Source: Acetatifactor muris
GTDB lineage: Bacteria; Bacillota; Clostridia; Lachnospirales; Lachnospiraceae
Assembly: GCF_024623325.1 (NCBI RefSeq)
Contig: NZ_JANJZD010000020.1
Coordinates: 55,904-119,903, forward strand
Direction: 5' to 3'
DNA length: 64,000 bases
The position numbers were made by a program, and so were the translations under genes. Position 1 is the stretch's first letter. The number at the start of each line of letters is the position of its first letter. The notes beneath the pieces are model-generated. The model searched no databases and was not told where the DNA came from. It saw only the letters and a list, made by a program, of their open reading frames with translations. Positions 34,992 to 44,266 of this stretch are shown piece after piece.

Positions 34992-36208
34992 AAAAGATGC
35001 GCAGGAGATTTATTCTGGCAGCTATGGCCGCCTTTGGTGCGGTTATGCTGGCTGTGGCGGCAGGTATCAATGTGACCAGCTATTTCCAGACTGCGGCCAT
35101 GCAGGACAGGCAGATTGAGAATCTTCTGAGATACGAGCGAATGGACCATGGGCGGCCTGAGAGAAAGTTTCCGCCTGCGGAAGAGATGCCCGGGAGGGGA
35201 CCGGAGGCGGAATTCACCACCCGTTTCTTCGTCGTACATTGTGACTTTTCCGGGAAAGTGCAGAAAATATCCAGAGACCACATTTCATCGGTGGATGACG
35301 GGACAGCCAGGGTCTATGCGGAAGAAATTCTGGCAATGGGCAGGGAAAAGGGATATCATGGAGAGTATCGCTATCTGGTCAGCATGGAGGACACCGGGAT
35401 TACCATTTTATTTTTGAATGTGTCAAATGATCTGCACTTTATGCGTTCTCTGCTGTTCATTTCACTGTGTACAGGCTTCATCAGCCTGGCGGCGGTTTTT
35501 GCGCTGATTCTGATTTTGTCAGGATACGCTATCCGTCCTTATACAAGGAATATTGAGCGGCAGAAGCGTTTTATTACAGATGCCGGACATGAGCTGAAAA
35601 CGCCCCTTGCCTCCATTGCCACCAGCGCGGATATTGCGGCGATGGAGCACGAGGGAGATGAGTGGATCGCCCATATTCAGAAGCAGACGGTACGACTCAC
35701 CCGACTGGTGGGAGATCTGGTGGCCCTGTCCAGGCTGGACGAAGAAGTACCTTTTCCGGAAAAGGCGGCATTTTCCCTCAGCGATGCCGCATGGGAGACG
35801 GCGGAACCTTTTGCAGCACTTGCGAAAGCGAAAGAGAAGCGATATCGGCAGAACATAGAGGAAGGGCTTTCCTTCCACGGAGACCGAAGCGCGGTGCAGC
35901 AGATGCTTTCCATTCTGCTGGACAATGCAGTAAGGTATTCTGATGAAAAAGGGGAAATCCGCCTGGACATTTACCGCAGAATGGGAAGGAATTGTATTGA
36001 AGTATACAACACCTGTACGCTGCCGGAAACCGTTGACCCGGACAGGCTGTTTGACCGGTTTTATCGTGTGGATGAATCCCGGTCATACAATACCGGCGGC
36101 ACAGGAATCGGGCTGTCCATGGCGCAGGCTATCGCGGAAGCCCATGGCGGCAGAATAGAAGCAAAGCGCTCCGGCGGAAATGCAATCCGTTTCAAAGTGA
36201 TATTGTAA
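34985..36208 (+). CDS. Sensor histidine kinase
   Basis: 407 residues. TM1 (about 9-30), a sensor domain of about 125 residues, TM2 (about 156-180), with little or no HAMP. The phospho-acceptor is His202 in DAGHELKTPLAS. The ATPase domain shows LLDNAVRYS and TGGTGIGLSMAQ. It is translationally coupled to the regulator and followed by a terminator. Confidence 0.93.
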   Translation: MLKKMRRRFILAAMAAFGAVMLAVAAGINVTSYFQTAAMQDRQIENLLRYERMDHGRPERKFPPAEEMPGRGPEAEFTTRFFVVHCDFSGKVQKISRDHISSVDDGTARVYAEEILAMGREKGYHGEYRYLVSMEDTGITILFLNVSNDLHFMRSLLFISLCTGFISLAAVFALILILSGYAIRPYTRNIERQKRFITDAGHELKTPLASIATSADIAAMEHEGDEWIAHIQKQTVRLTRLVGDLVALSRLDEEVPFPEKAAFSLSDAAWETAEPFAALAKAKEKRYRQNIEEGLSFHGDRSAVQQMLSILLDNAVRYSDEKGEIRLDIYRRMGRNCIEVYNTCTLPETVDPDRLFDRFYRVDESRSYNTGGTGIGLSMAQAIAEAHGGRIEAKRSGGNAIRFKVIL

Positions 36209-36239
36209 AAAGCATCGGTACAAAAACCGGTGCTTTTTT
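36207..36239 (+). terminator. Intrinsic terminator after the two-component genes
   Basis: AAAAGCATCGGT (36207-36218) with ACCGGTGCTTTT (one G-T pair) and a T run. Confidence 0.85.
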
Positions 36240-36354
36240 CATGAAATTGTTCAGAGAACGGACACAGATTATTTTAAGTACACTTCAGGAAGGGATGTTA
36301 TTCTGTAATCAGGAAATGTGAGGGGGCCTTCGAACTTTCCAAATCAAAAGGACA

Positions 36355-36382
36355 GCAGGTTCCGGGGAAGACAGGAACCTGC
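36355..36382. repeat. Inverted repeat before the VTC gene
   Basis: GCAGGTTCC (36355-36363) and GGAACCTGC (36374-36382) form a perfect 9-bp stem with a 10-base loop, 16 bases before the VTC start. No T run follows, so it may be an operator or an mRNA structure that affects translation. Confidence 0.5.
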
Positions 36383-36398
36383 GGAAGTGGAATGAGTG

Positions 36399-37091
36399 AT
36401 GAAGCAGAGAGAATGTTTCCGGCATGAGCTGAAGTATGAGATTGAATACGCCCGATACCTGGAACTCAGGAGTCGGCTGAGAACAGTTATGAAGTCGGAT
36501 CCCCATGCGGGGGAAGGTGGCAGTTATCTGATAAGGAGCATTTATTTTGACAACTACCAGGATAAGGCACTGCGGGAAAAAAGAGACGGGGTGTCCATAC
36601 GGGAGAAATTCAGAATCAGGTATTATAACGATGATCTCTCTTTGATTCTGCTGGAGAAAAAGGTGAAGGACAATTCTCTGTGCAGAAAACTGGATGCAGA
36701 GATTTCGGAGCCGGAGTGTCGCCAGCTCCTGGAGGGCAGACTGAACTGGATGAGGGGACATCCTTCCGCACTGGTGCAGGAACTGTATGCCAAAATGCGG
36801 TATCAGCTGCTCCGCCCCCGGGTGCTGGTCTCCTATGTGCGGGAGCCTTATGTCTATGGGGCGGGAAACGTACGCATTACTTTTGACTCCCGGATACGGA
36901 CAACGCTGTACCACAGAACTTTTCTCGAGGAGCAGACAGTGGATATAAGCGCTGCCGAGATACCGCAGAACAGGATCCTGGAAGTAAAATATGACGGATT
37001 TCTCCCGGAAATCATCAGAAGCCTGCTTCAGGCTGACGGAATCCGGCAGCAGGCATTTTCCAAATATGAGGCCTGCCGTAAATTCGGGTGA
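36399..37091 (+). CDS. VTC-domain protein (polyphosphate polymerase-like)
   Basis: 230 residues. The VTC domain is a triphosphate-tunnel fold that makes polyphosphate from ATP in yeast Vtc4. The start RHELKYEI, SIYFDN, REKFRIRYYN and the Lys-rich LLEKKVKDN match tunnel strands, and the closing ILEVKYDGFLP is characteristic. The start may be ATG 36399 or GTG 36396. It is soluble and sits before DUF4956 and CotH, a neighbourhood I know from many Lachnospiraceae. Whether bacterial members make polyphosphate is not established for this protein. Confidence 0.85.
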   Translation: MKQRECFRHELKYEIEYARYLELRSRLRTVMKSDPHAGEGGSYLIRSIYFDNYQDKALREKRDGVSIREKFRIRYYNDDLSLILLEKKVKDNSLCRKLDAEISEPECRQLLEGRLNWMRGHPSALVQELYAKMRYQLLRPRVLVSYVREPYVYGAGNVRITFDSRIRTTLYHRTFLEEQTVDISAAEIPQNRILEVKYDGFLPEIIRSLLQADGIRQQAFSKYEACRKFG

Positions 37092-37185
37092 AATGTGGAG
37101 TGCAGACTGTGGATCTGCAGGAACAGCATGAAACTTATCCGCGGAAAACCGCGCAAAGAATTTAAGAAGAACAGGAAGGTATAGT

Positions 37186-37857
37186 ATGACATTTAATGAT
37201 ATTTTTAAATCAGGTTTTTTGGAAAGTGTGACAGAATTTTCGACAATTGATACATTGCTCGGGATGCTTTTTGGGCTGATCATCGGACTGTTTATTTTTA
37301 TGATTTATAAGAAAACATTTAACGGAGTCATGTATTCTACAGGATTTGCCATGGCTCTTGTAGGGCTTGCCCTTGTGACCACGCTGGTCATCATGGCGGT
37401 GACTTCCAATGTGGTATTGTCTCTGGGTATGGTGGGTGCGCTTTCTATTGTGCGTTTTCGAGCTGCCATCAAGGAACCTGTGGAGATTGTGTTTCTGTTC
37501 TGGTCGATTGCGGCAGGCATTGTCATCGGAGCGGGCATGATTCCTCTTGCAGTCACAGGCTCTGCAATAATCGGTGTGATTCTCCTTCTTTTTGCCAACC
37601 GGAAGTTACATGAGAATCCTTATATTCTGATTTTGAACTGCGGTGATGAGAGTGCGGAGGAAATGGCAATGAGACTGGCGAAAAAAGAGACAGCGCATTT
37701 TCTGGTGAAATCCAAAACGGTAAACGCAGCCGGAATTGAGCTGACAGCGGAAATCCGCATGAAGGATACGGGGACTTCTTTTGTCAACAGTCTGAGCGCC
37801 ATCGAAGGTGTAAGCAATGCCACTCTTGTAAGCTACAATGGAGAGTATATGTCATGA
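37186..37857 (+). CDS. DUF4956 membrane protein
   Basis: 223 residues. Four membrane helices lie at about 22-42, 48-70, 76-92 and 100-130, with the conserved motif LGMVGALSIVRFRAAIKEP between them. The C-terminal 75 residues form a soluble ferredoxin-like domain (AEEMAMRLAK through LVSYNGEYMS). The function of the family is unknown, but it almost always sits beside VTC and CotH genes. AGGAAGGTATAGT precedes the ATG. Its stop overlaps the CotH start by ATGA. Confidence 0.9.
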   Translation: MTFNDIFKSGFLESVTEFSTIDTLLGMLFGLIIGLFIFMIYKKTFNGVMYSTGFAMALVGLALVTTLVIMAVTSNVVLSLGMVGALSIVRFRAAIKEPVEIVFLFWSIAAGIVIGAGMIPLAVTGSAIIGVILLLFANRKLHENPYILILNCGDESAEEMAMRLAKKETAHFLVKSKTVNAAGIELTAEIRMKDTGTSFVNSLSAIEGVSNATLVSYNGEYMS

Positions 37858-39656
37858 TCGGACACAAATACATAACTAAAATTGCAGGTGTGTCCATGAC
37901 AGTCACAGTCCTGATCTGCTTTCTGGCAATGGTATTCTCCCGGGAGCTGGTGGAGGCTGCGGGCGGCGTCGGGGTGACGCTGCAGTATCAGTCGGATTTG
38001 TTTGCTGTTGACGAGATTATCACAGTGGATATCCAGATGGAGGAAGCGGAATGGGAAGATATGCTGGCACATGCTTCCGAGAAGGAATATTATTCCTGTG
38101 ATGTGGTGATAAACGGTCGGAAACTGTCTCATGTAGGCATCCGGCCCAAAGGAAATACCAGTCTGTCCGCCATTGCAATGGATCCTGAGACGGACCGGTT
38201 CAGCCTGAAGCTGGAATTTGATCATTATGTGGAGGGGCAGTCCTGTCTGGGCCTTGATAAGCTGATTCTGAACAATAATTATGCGGATGCCACGAATATG
38301 AAGGAAGCCATTGTCTACGATATGTATCAATACCTGGGGGCGGATGCCTCTCTGTATAATTATGCCAGAGTATCGGTAAACGGTGAATACTGGGGTGTCT
38401 ATCTGGCGCTGGAGGCTGTGGAGGACAGCTTTCTGCTGAGGAATTACGGTGCGGAGAGCGGCGCACTGTACAAGCCGGAAAGTGTTGAGGGCGGCCCCGG
38501 AGGAGGTGCACCTGCCGGAGGATTTGAAGGCGGAAAACCGCCCGGAATCGAATTTGAAGGCGGGGAGCCCTCTGCATTTGGAGACGGGGAACCGTTCCCG
38601 GGTGCCGGCGGTATGGGAGAAGTGTTCGATGTGGGTGAAAGCAGTGCCGGGCCGGGAAGGATGCCCGGAGACCGGGGGGATTTCTCCGGGAACGGAGGCG
38701 CGGATCTGAATTATACGGACAATACACTGGAGAGTTATTCGGCCATATGGGAAGGGGAGGTGACTGATACCGGCAAAGAAGATCACCGCCTTGTGGTGAC
38801 AGCTCTGGAAAATATCAGTCAGGGAGAGAATCTGGAGACGTACCTGGATGTGGATAATGTACTGAAATACATGGCGGTGCATACCTTTTCGGTGAATCTG
38901 GACAGCCTTTCCGGCAACATGGCACATAACTATTATCTGTATGAGCATAACGGAAAACTGAATGTTATCCCCTGGGATTACAACCTTGCCTTCGGTGGTA
39001 TGGTCATGGGCGGCAGCGCCTCCGAGATGATTAATGACGCAGTTGACACACCTTTTCAGGGTACTGATTTTTTCAATGCCCTGTTGGAAGACGAAAAATA
39101 TCTGTCCCGGTATCACGCATATCTGCGGCAGCTGACAGAAGCATATGTCTGTGGAGGAAAATTTGAAGAGACTTATAATCGAATCCGGGAACAGATTGAC
39201 ACGCTGGTAGACATGGATCCCACAGCATTTTATTCCTGGGAGGAATATGATGCGGCAGCGGAGATGCTTTATCAGACTGTCATGCTGCGGGCGGAGAGTA
39301 TTCAGGGACAGTTGGACGGGAGCATACCGTCCACCGATATGGGGCAGAGAGCCGACTCTTCCGGCTTGGTTGATGCATCCGGCATTTCGGTTGAAATCAT
39401 GGGAATATTTGACATGGGCGGAAATCGTGGACCTGGCAGAGAAGAGAACAGCAATTTCAACCGCGGTTCGGGCAGTTCTGGGGATTTTGGGGATTTGCAG
39501 CCGGATTTTGTACCTGCCGGCATGGGAAATGTGACTGCAGACTTCGGAAGAAGGAATGGCGAAGGCATTTTCCGGAATCTTGCAGTGTATGGGATTTGCC
39601 TGATGATTGCAGTGACGGGACTTATTCTGGCAAAGCTGTATCGCAGGAAACGATGA
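37854..39656 (+). CDS. CotH-family protein kinase, membrane-anchored
   Basis: 600 residues. TM1 (about 10-30) and a C-terminal helix (about 573-595) followed by basic residues bracket an extracytoplasmic CotH domain. In Bacillus CotH is an atypical kinase that phosphorylates CotB and CotG in the spore coat. Visible motifs are IRPKGNTSL, KLEFDHYVEGQ, LGLDKLILNNNYAD and VIPWDYNLAFGG, the last holding the metal-binding Asp. A Gly/Pro/Glu-rich insertion (about 205-285) interrupts the domain, and a second low-complexity Gly-rich stretch precedes the last helix. It is translationally coupled to DUF4956. Confidence 0.9.
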   Translation: MIGHKYITKIAGVSMTVTVLICFLAMVFSRELVEAAGGVGVTLQYQSDLFAVDEIITVDIQMEEAEWEDMLAHASEKEYYSCDVVINGRKLSHVGIRPKGNTSLSAIAMDPETDRFSLKLEFDHYVEGQSCLGLDKLILNNNYADATNMKEAIVYDMYQYLGADASLYNYARVSVNGEYWGVYLALEAVEDSFLLRNYGAESGALYKPESVEGGPGGGAPAGGFEGGKPPGIEFEGGEPSAFGDGEPFPGAGGMGEVFDVGESSAGPGRMPGDRGDFSGNGGADLNYTDNTLESYSAIWEGEVTDTGKEDHRLVVTALENISQGENLETYLDVDNVLKYMAVHTFSVNLDSLSGNMAHNYYLYEHNGKLNVIPWDYNLAFGGMVMGGSASEMINDAVDTPFQGTDFFNALLEDEKYLSRYHAYLRQLTEAYVCGGKFEETYNRIREQIDTLVDMDPTAFYSWEEYDAAAEMLYQTVMLRAESIQGQLDGSIPSTDMGQRADSSGLVDASGISVEIMGIFDMGGNRGPGREENSNFNRGSGSSGDFGDLQPDFVPAGMGNVTADFGRRNGEGIFRNLAVYGICLMIAVTGLILAKLYRRKR

Positions 39657-39739
39657 GTATAAGAAGGCCGGTCAGGACAGATATATAGAGAAGGCCCGGA
39701 ACAGGAGGAGAAAAGCGGAAATCAGACGTGATAATAGAA

Positions 39740-39768
39740 TTGAGCAAACCCGCAGGACATGTTAAAAT
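39740..39768 (+). promoter_or_regulatory. Promoter for the EndoQ-helicase gene
   Basis: TTGAGC (39740-39745), 17 bp, TAAAAT (39763-39768), 85 bases before the start codon. Confidence 0.6.
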
Positions 39769-39852
39769 AGAAGGCAGATTCGGACTATGGGAAGACAGAG
39801 AGTCAGTTACACTGGACAAAGCCGATTTCAAGTCGGCAGAATGTGAGGAGAA

Positions 39853-42800
39853 ATGTACATAGGAGATCTGCATATTCACTCCAGGTATTCCAGGGCTACC
39901 AGCAGGGACTGTACGCCGGAATACCTGGATTTGTGGGCGAGGAAAAAAGGCATTGACATTGTGGGCACGGGGGATTTCACCCATCCGGCCTGGCGGGAGG
40001 AGCTGGCGGAAAAGCTGGAACCGGCGGAGGATGGTCTGTATGTGCTGAAAAAAGAATATCGTCTCGGCGGGACAGGGGAAAGCGGCAGGCAGCCACGGTT
40101 TGTGGTTACAGGGGAGATCAGCTCCATCTACAAGAAAGGAGACCGGGTGCGGAAAGTCCACAGTCTCCTGATTCTGCCGGGACTGGAGCAGGCAGAGGCG
40201 CTGGCGAGGCGGCTGGAGCTGATTGGGAATATTCATTCTGACGGAAGGCCGATTCTGGGGATTCCCTGCAGGGATTTGCTGGAGATTATGCTGGAGACCA
40301 GTCCGGAGAGCATCTATGTCCCCGCTCATATCTGGACGCCGCATTTTTCTCTGTTCGGCGCTTTTTCAGGATTTGACACCATTGAGGAATGCTTTGAAGA
40401 TCTGACACCCCATATTCATGCGCTGGAGACAGGGCTGTCCTCCGATCCGCCCATGAACTGGCGCGTGGGTGCGCTGGACCGCTTCTGTCTGATTTCCAAT
40501 TCGGACGCTCATTCTCCGGCAAAGCTGGGAAGGGAAGCCAATTTATTTGACATTGAGCTGTCCTATCAGGGGCTGGCGGGGGCCGTTCAGCAGGGGAGAG
40601 GGTTGGCAGGCACCATTGAATTTTTCCCGGAGGAGGGAAAATATCACTTTGACGGGCACAGGAAGTGCGGATTGTGTATCAGCCCCCAGGAGACTTCCCG
40701 GTATGGGAACAGATGCCCGGTATGCGGGAAGAAGATAACCATCGGTGTGCTCAACCGGGTGGAACAGCTTGCGGACCGGGGGGAGGGGTTCCGGCTGCCC
40801 ACAGGCCGGCCCTTCGAAAGTCTTGTACCGCTTCCGGAGGTCATCGGCGCCTCCATGGGAATCTCTGCCATGGGGAAAAAGGCGTCTGAAAAATATGAGC
40901 AGATGATAGGAGCTCTGGGACCGGAATTTACCATTCTGCGTGAGATTCCGGTGGAAGATATCCGAAAAGCCGCAGGAAGTCTGGTGGCGGAGGGGATTCG
41001 GCGGCTTCGCAGGGGAGAGGTGGAACGGACGCCGGGATTCGATGGGGAGTACGGGAAAATCGGTCTGCTGACACCGGAGGATATCAGCAGTCTGGAAGGA
41101 CAGCTGAGCTTTTTTACGGCGGAGGAGCTGCGCGGGACAGAAAATGGAAAGCAGGCGGAGGAGAGGCCGGAAGAGACCAGGGCCCGGGACAGCAGCGTGG
41201 GGCAGACGATAATAAGCCGGGAACTTTTTCCCGGTGAACCATGGGCGGCGGAACAGAATTCTTCTGCCCCCGCAGCTCCGGAGAGGCTCAACGAACGTCA
41301 GAGGGAGGCTGTGGAGCGAATCAGCCGGGGCGTGGCAGTCATTGCCGGACCCGGTGCGGGCAAGACCAGAACGCTGGTTGCCAGACTTCAATACCTTCTG
41401 GAGGAAAGGCAGATTCCGCCGGAAGAGATTACGGCAGTGACATTCACCCATAAAGCGGCAGAGGAAATGCGGGCCAGGATGACGGCCGGGAGCGCGGAAG
41501 GTGTATGGATGGGAACCTTTCATGCCATTTGCAGCCGCTTCCTGCAGGAAGCGGGGATTTCCTTTGTGATAGCGGATGAGGGACTCCGAATGGAGCTGGC
41601 GGAAAAAGCACTTCTGGAATTCAGGAGCAAAGGGACGCCCGGAAAATTTCTGCAGGAGCTGTCCCGGATGAAGAACGGTCTGACGGAAGGTGTGGGTTTT
41701 GCAGCGGCAGATGCAGAGGATGCTGAAGAATCCGCTGATTCCGAAGGCAGTGACATACATGAGAACGCCGTCGGGGAAAACAGGCGTGTATATGAGTATT
41801 ATCAGAAGCTGCTGCGTCAGGCAGGGGCCTTTGACTATGACGATCTGCTGTTGGAGACTTTGAAATTGCTGGAAGAGACGCAGGCGGACGCAGCCGGGCG
41901 GAGACACTTTTCCTATCTGCTGATTGATGAATTCCAGGACATCAACCCGCTTCAGTACCGGCTGGTAGAGGAATGGGGGCGGGGCGGCAGAGAATTGTTT
42001 GTCATCGGAGACCCGGATCAGTCTGTCTATGGATTCCGGGGCTGTGACCCGAAGGTTTTTTCCCATTTGAAAGAGGCGTATCCGGAGCTTGCCGTTATAC
42101 ATCTGGAGGAAAATTATCGTTCCCAGCCGACAATCCTGAATGCCGCTCTCGACGTGATATCCCATAATGAAGGGGATGTGCGCAGGATGAAGACTATGGC
42201 GGCAGAGGCCGGAGGAGTTCCTCTGCGTATGGTATCTGTGGAAGATGAACGCAGAGAGGCAATCTTCGTGGCAAAGGAGATAACCCGACAGATCGGGGGC
42301 ATCGACATGCTGGATACAGACAGAAATCGTGTGGGCGAGGGCCGTCCGGTGCGGGGATTTTCGGATATCGCGGTACTCTACCGGACTCACAGACAGGCTG
42401 CGCTTCTGGAAAAGTGCCTCAGGCAGGAGGGAATTCCCTACCTGGTGGCAGGCCGGGAAGACTTCCTGCGGGAGAGGGAAGTGCGGGCCACACTGTATTT
42501 CTTCCGGCATATTCTGTATCCCGGGGAGGAGGCCACAGCAGTGTTGTGCAGGCGGCTGCTGAGTCCCATACTGGGAGCGGGGCTGACGGGACCTGCTTCA
42601 GATTCGGTTCCGGGAGAAGGTGTACAGGGAACGGTTCCGGATTCGGTGCTGCATTCTGCTCTGGAAGAGGCCAGAGAGACACGCCTGCATTATCTGACTG
42701 AAAAATACAGGAAAAGAATCAGGAAGACCCGGCCGGTAAAGCTTCTGGAAGACTGGTGCGGAGAGATTACCTTTGAGAACGAAGAGGCCATGAAGAAACT

Positions 42801-43215
42801 GACAAATATGTCGGTTCTCTATCACCACATGGAAAGCTTTCTTGACACGCTTTCCTTTGGCGAGGATGGGGATGTGCGGAGGAACGGCGGCAGGAAGTTT
42901 ACGGCGGACGCAGTGACGCTGATGACGCTTCATGGCTCCAAAGGCCTGGAGTTTCCTGTGGTTTTTCTCTATGGCATGGACAAGGGGCGTTTCCCGCTGG
43001 AATTGGGCGCCGGGGAGACTGATATGGAAGAAGAACGCCGTCTGTGTTATGTGGGCATGACCAGGGCAAAGGAAGAACTGATACTGGTCTGCGGAGAGGA
43101 GCTCTCACCATTCCTGCAGGAGATTCCCGCGGAATACGGGAAATGGGAACGGGCCGGTAAAGCGGAAGAGGAGACCCTGCAGGCAGTTCAGATGAGTCTG
43201 TTTGACATGATTTGA
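39853..43215 (+). CDS. Fusion of EndoQ-type PHP nuclease and UvrD-type helicase
   Basis: 1120 residues. Residues 1 to about 400 match the PHP-family endonuclease Q, which nicks DNA 5' of deaminated bases: DLHIHSRYSRATS, GTGDFTHPAW, VTGEISSIYKKG, VPAHIWTPHFSLFG, SNSDAHSP and a four-Cys zinc site (CGLC, CPVCGKK at about 273-300). After a linker, residues about 475-1120 are a UvrD/Rep/PcrA helicase with GPGAGKT (about 499), TFTHKAAEEM, LLIDEFQDINPLQ (about 690), GDPDQSVYGFRG and VGMTRAKEEL (about 1065). A GAGGAGAA site precedes the ATG. Probably a DNA repair enzyme that nicks and unwinds. Confidence 0.9.
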   Translation: MYIGDLHIHSRYSRATSRDCTPEYLDLWARKKGIDIVGTGDFTHPAWREELAEKLEPAEDGLYVLKKEYRLGGTGESGRQPRFVVTGEISSIYKKGDRVRKVHSLLILPGLEQAEALARRLELIGNIHSDGRPILGIPCRDLLEIMLETSPESIYVPAHIWTPHFSLFGAFSGFDTIEECFEDLTPHIHALETGLSSDPPMNWRVGALDRFCLISNSDAHSPAKLGREANLFDIELSYQGLAGAVQQGRGLAGTIEFFPEEGKYHFDGHRKCGLCISPQETSRYGNRCPVCGKKITIGVLNRVEQLADRGEGFRLPTGRPFESLVPLPEVIGASMGISAMGKKASEKYEQMIGALGPEFTILREIPVEDIRKAAGSLVAEGIRRLRRGEVERTPGFDGEYGKIGLLTPEDISSLEGQLSFFTAEELRGTENGKQAEERPEETRARDSSVGQTIISRELFPGEPWAAEQNSSAPAAPERLNERQREAVERISRGVAVIAGPGAGKTRTLVARLQYLLEERQIPPEEITAVTFTHKAAEEMRARMTAGSAEGVWMGTFHAICSRFLQEAGISFVIADEGLRMELAEKALLEFRSKGTPGKFLQELSRMKNGLTEGVGFAAADAEDAEESADSEGSDIHENAVGENRRVYEYYQKLLRQAGAFDYDDLLLETLKLLEETQADAAGRRHFSYLLIDEFQDINPLQYRLVEEWGRGGRELFVIGDPDQSVYGFRGCDPKVFSHLKEAYPELAVIHLEENYRSQPTILNAALDVISHNEGDVRRMKTMAAEAGGVPLRMVSVEDERREAIFVAKEITRQIGGIDMLDTDRNRVGEGRPVRGFSDIAVLYRTHRQAALLEKCLRQEGIPYLVAGREDFLREREVRATLYFFRHILYPGEEATAVLCRRLLSPILGAGLTGPASDSVPGEGVQGTVPDSVLHSALEEARETRLHYLTEKYRKRIRKTRPVKLLEDWCGEITFENEEAMKKLTNMSVLYHHMESFLDTLSFGEDGDVRRNGGRKFTADAVTLMTLHGSKGLEFPVVFLYGMDKGRFPLELGAGETDMEEERRLCYVGMTRAKEELILVCGEELSPFLQEIPAEYGKWERAGKAEEETLQAVQMSLFDMI

Positions 43216-43232
43216 GGGCAGACCTTTTCCGG

Positions 43233-44129
43233 CTATAAAGAACAGAATTCATTTTCAGCAATAAATCTGTCTATCAGCAGCTGAAATGGCTTTGTAATGT
43301 ACTTATCCCTGTGGAACAGTGCCAACATCTGGTTCTCCATTTTCATGTTGGCTAAAGGAATGAAACGCAGCTTTTTTAAAAGAAAAGAGTCCCACAATAA
43401 TTTCTCCGGCAAAACGGTAATGCCCAGCCCCGCTTCGGCGGCTTTGACAAGGGCAAGGGAATTAACGCTTTCCCAGGCAGGTTCGGCAGTCAGGTTGGCA
43501 AGGGCAAGCGTGCTGTCCAGAGTATCGCGGATAGCGCTTCCCTTTTCCCGGAGCAATAAGGGATAGTCGCACAATTGATTTGCTGTAACCGGTTGCTCAG
43601 ACAGAGGAAAATCCGGTGCGCAGGCGGCACATAATTGATAGGAACCCAGACGGATTGCCTGAAAGCTGCCTTTTGGGGCGGTGCCCTCCCAAAAGGCAAT
43701 ATCGGCATTTCCGCGCCGGAGAATATCAATGGCGGCATTTGCACTTGCAACCTGGACAGAAATCTGAATATCCGGGAAGGAAGATTTCAATTCGCGCAGT
43801 ATTTCAGGGAGCAGAAAGGATGCAATTGTAATACTCGACACGATATGGACAGGTGTATTTTCTTCCAGATGGCTTATTCTCCTGTCTAAATTGCGGCAGG
43901 CTGTGAGGATGCCGCGGGATTCCTCTAAAAGAGAGACACCGCAGCGGGTCAGGACAACGCCTTTTGGATGACGTTCAAAAAGGGCAGTGCCTGTCTGCTT
44001 CTCCAGTTCTGCAACGGCGTGAGACACGGCAGACTGCGTAATATACAGTTTCCTGGCGGCGCCTGTGAAGGTCCCGGTTTCTGCAATCGCTTCTAAAATC
44101 TCCAGATATCGTATAATCATTTTACCCAT
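43233..44129 (-). CDS. LysR-family transcriptional regulator
   Basis: 298 residues; ATG 44129 or ATG 44120. The N-terminal winged helix-turn-helix covers residues 5-62 (TFTGAARKLYITQSAVSHAVAELE), followed by a linker helix and a periplasmic-binding-type effector domain (about 92-298). LysR regulators usually control the divergent gene, here the split chromate transporter. A perfect hairpin (44133-44150) covers the ribosome binding site. The effector is unknown. Confidence 0.92.
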   Translation of the reverse strand: MGKMIIRYLEILEAIAETGTFTGAARKLYITQSAVSHAVAELEKQTGTALFERHPKGVVLTRCGVSLLEESRGILTACRNLDRRISHLEENTPVHIVSSITIASFLLPEILRELKSSFPDIQISVQVASANAAIDILRRGNADIAFWEGTAPKGSFQAIRLGSYQLCAACAPDFPLSEQPVTANQLCDYPLLLREKGSAIRDTLDSTLALANLTAEPAWESVNSLALVKAAEAGLGITVLPEKLLWDSFLLKKLRFIPLANMKMENQMLALFHRDKYITKPFQLLIDRFIAENEFCSL

Positions 44130-44132
44130 TTT

Positions 44133-44150
44133 CCTGCCCGTTCGGGCAGG
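44133..44150. repeat. Hairpin over the LysR ribosome binding site
   Basis: CCTGCCCG (44133-44140), TT, CGGGCAGG (44143-44150): a perfect 8-bp stem with a 2-base loop. On the minus strand its 3' arm contains the AGG of the lysR ribosome binding site. It may lower translation or be an operator. Confidence 0.6.
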
Positions 44151-44237
44151 CCTTTCTCACAAAATTGAAACGATATTCTCATGTTATCTTACTTTGCGGC
44201 ATGAATAAAAGTAATGGATTCCATAAAATTATATCAT

Positions 44238-44266
44238 TTTACAGATTGCATGACAAGAGATATAAT
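44238..44266 (+). promoter_or_regulatory. Promoter of the chromate transporter genes
   Basis: TTTACA (44238-44243), 17 bp, TATAAT (44261-44266), 24 bases before the GTG start. Confidence 0.7.

Noticed and set aside
37833..39116. A 427-codon minus-strand frame over the CotH gene
   Set aside because: It is a shadow of the CotH frame; no ribosome binding site and no recognisable domain.
40543..42510. A 655-codon open frame on the minus strand
   Set aside because: It lies fully opposite the EndoQ-helicase gene, whose protein has continuous family motifs. The minus-strand translation has no domain and is rich in His, Pro, Arg and Cys, as expected for an antisense frame in this codon usage.
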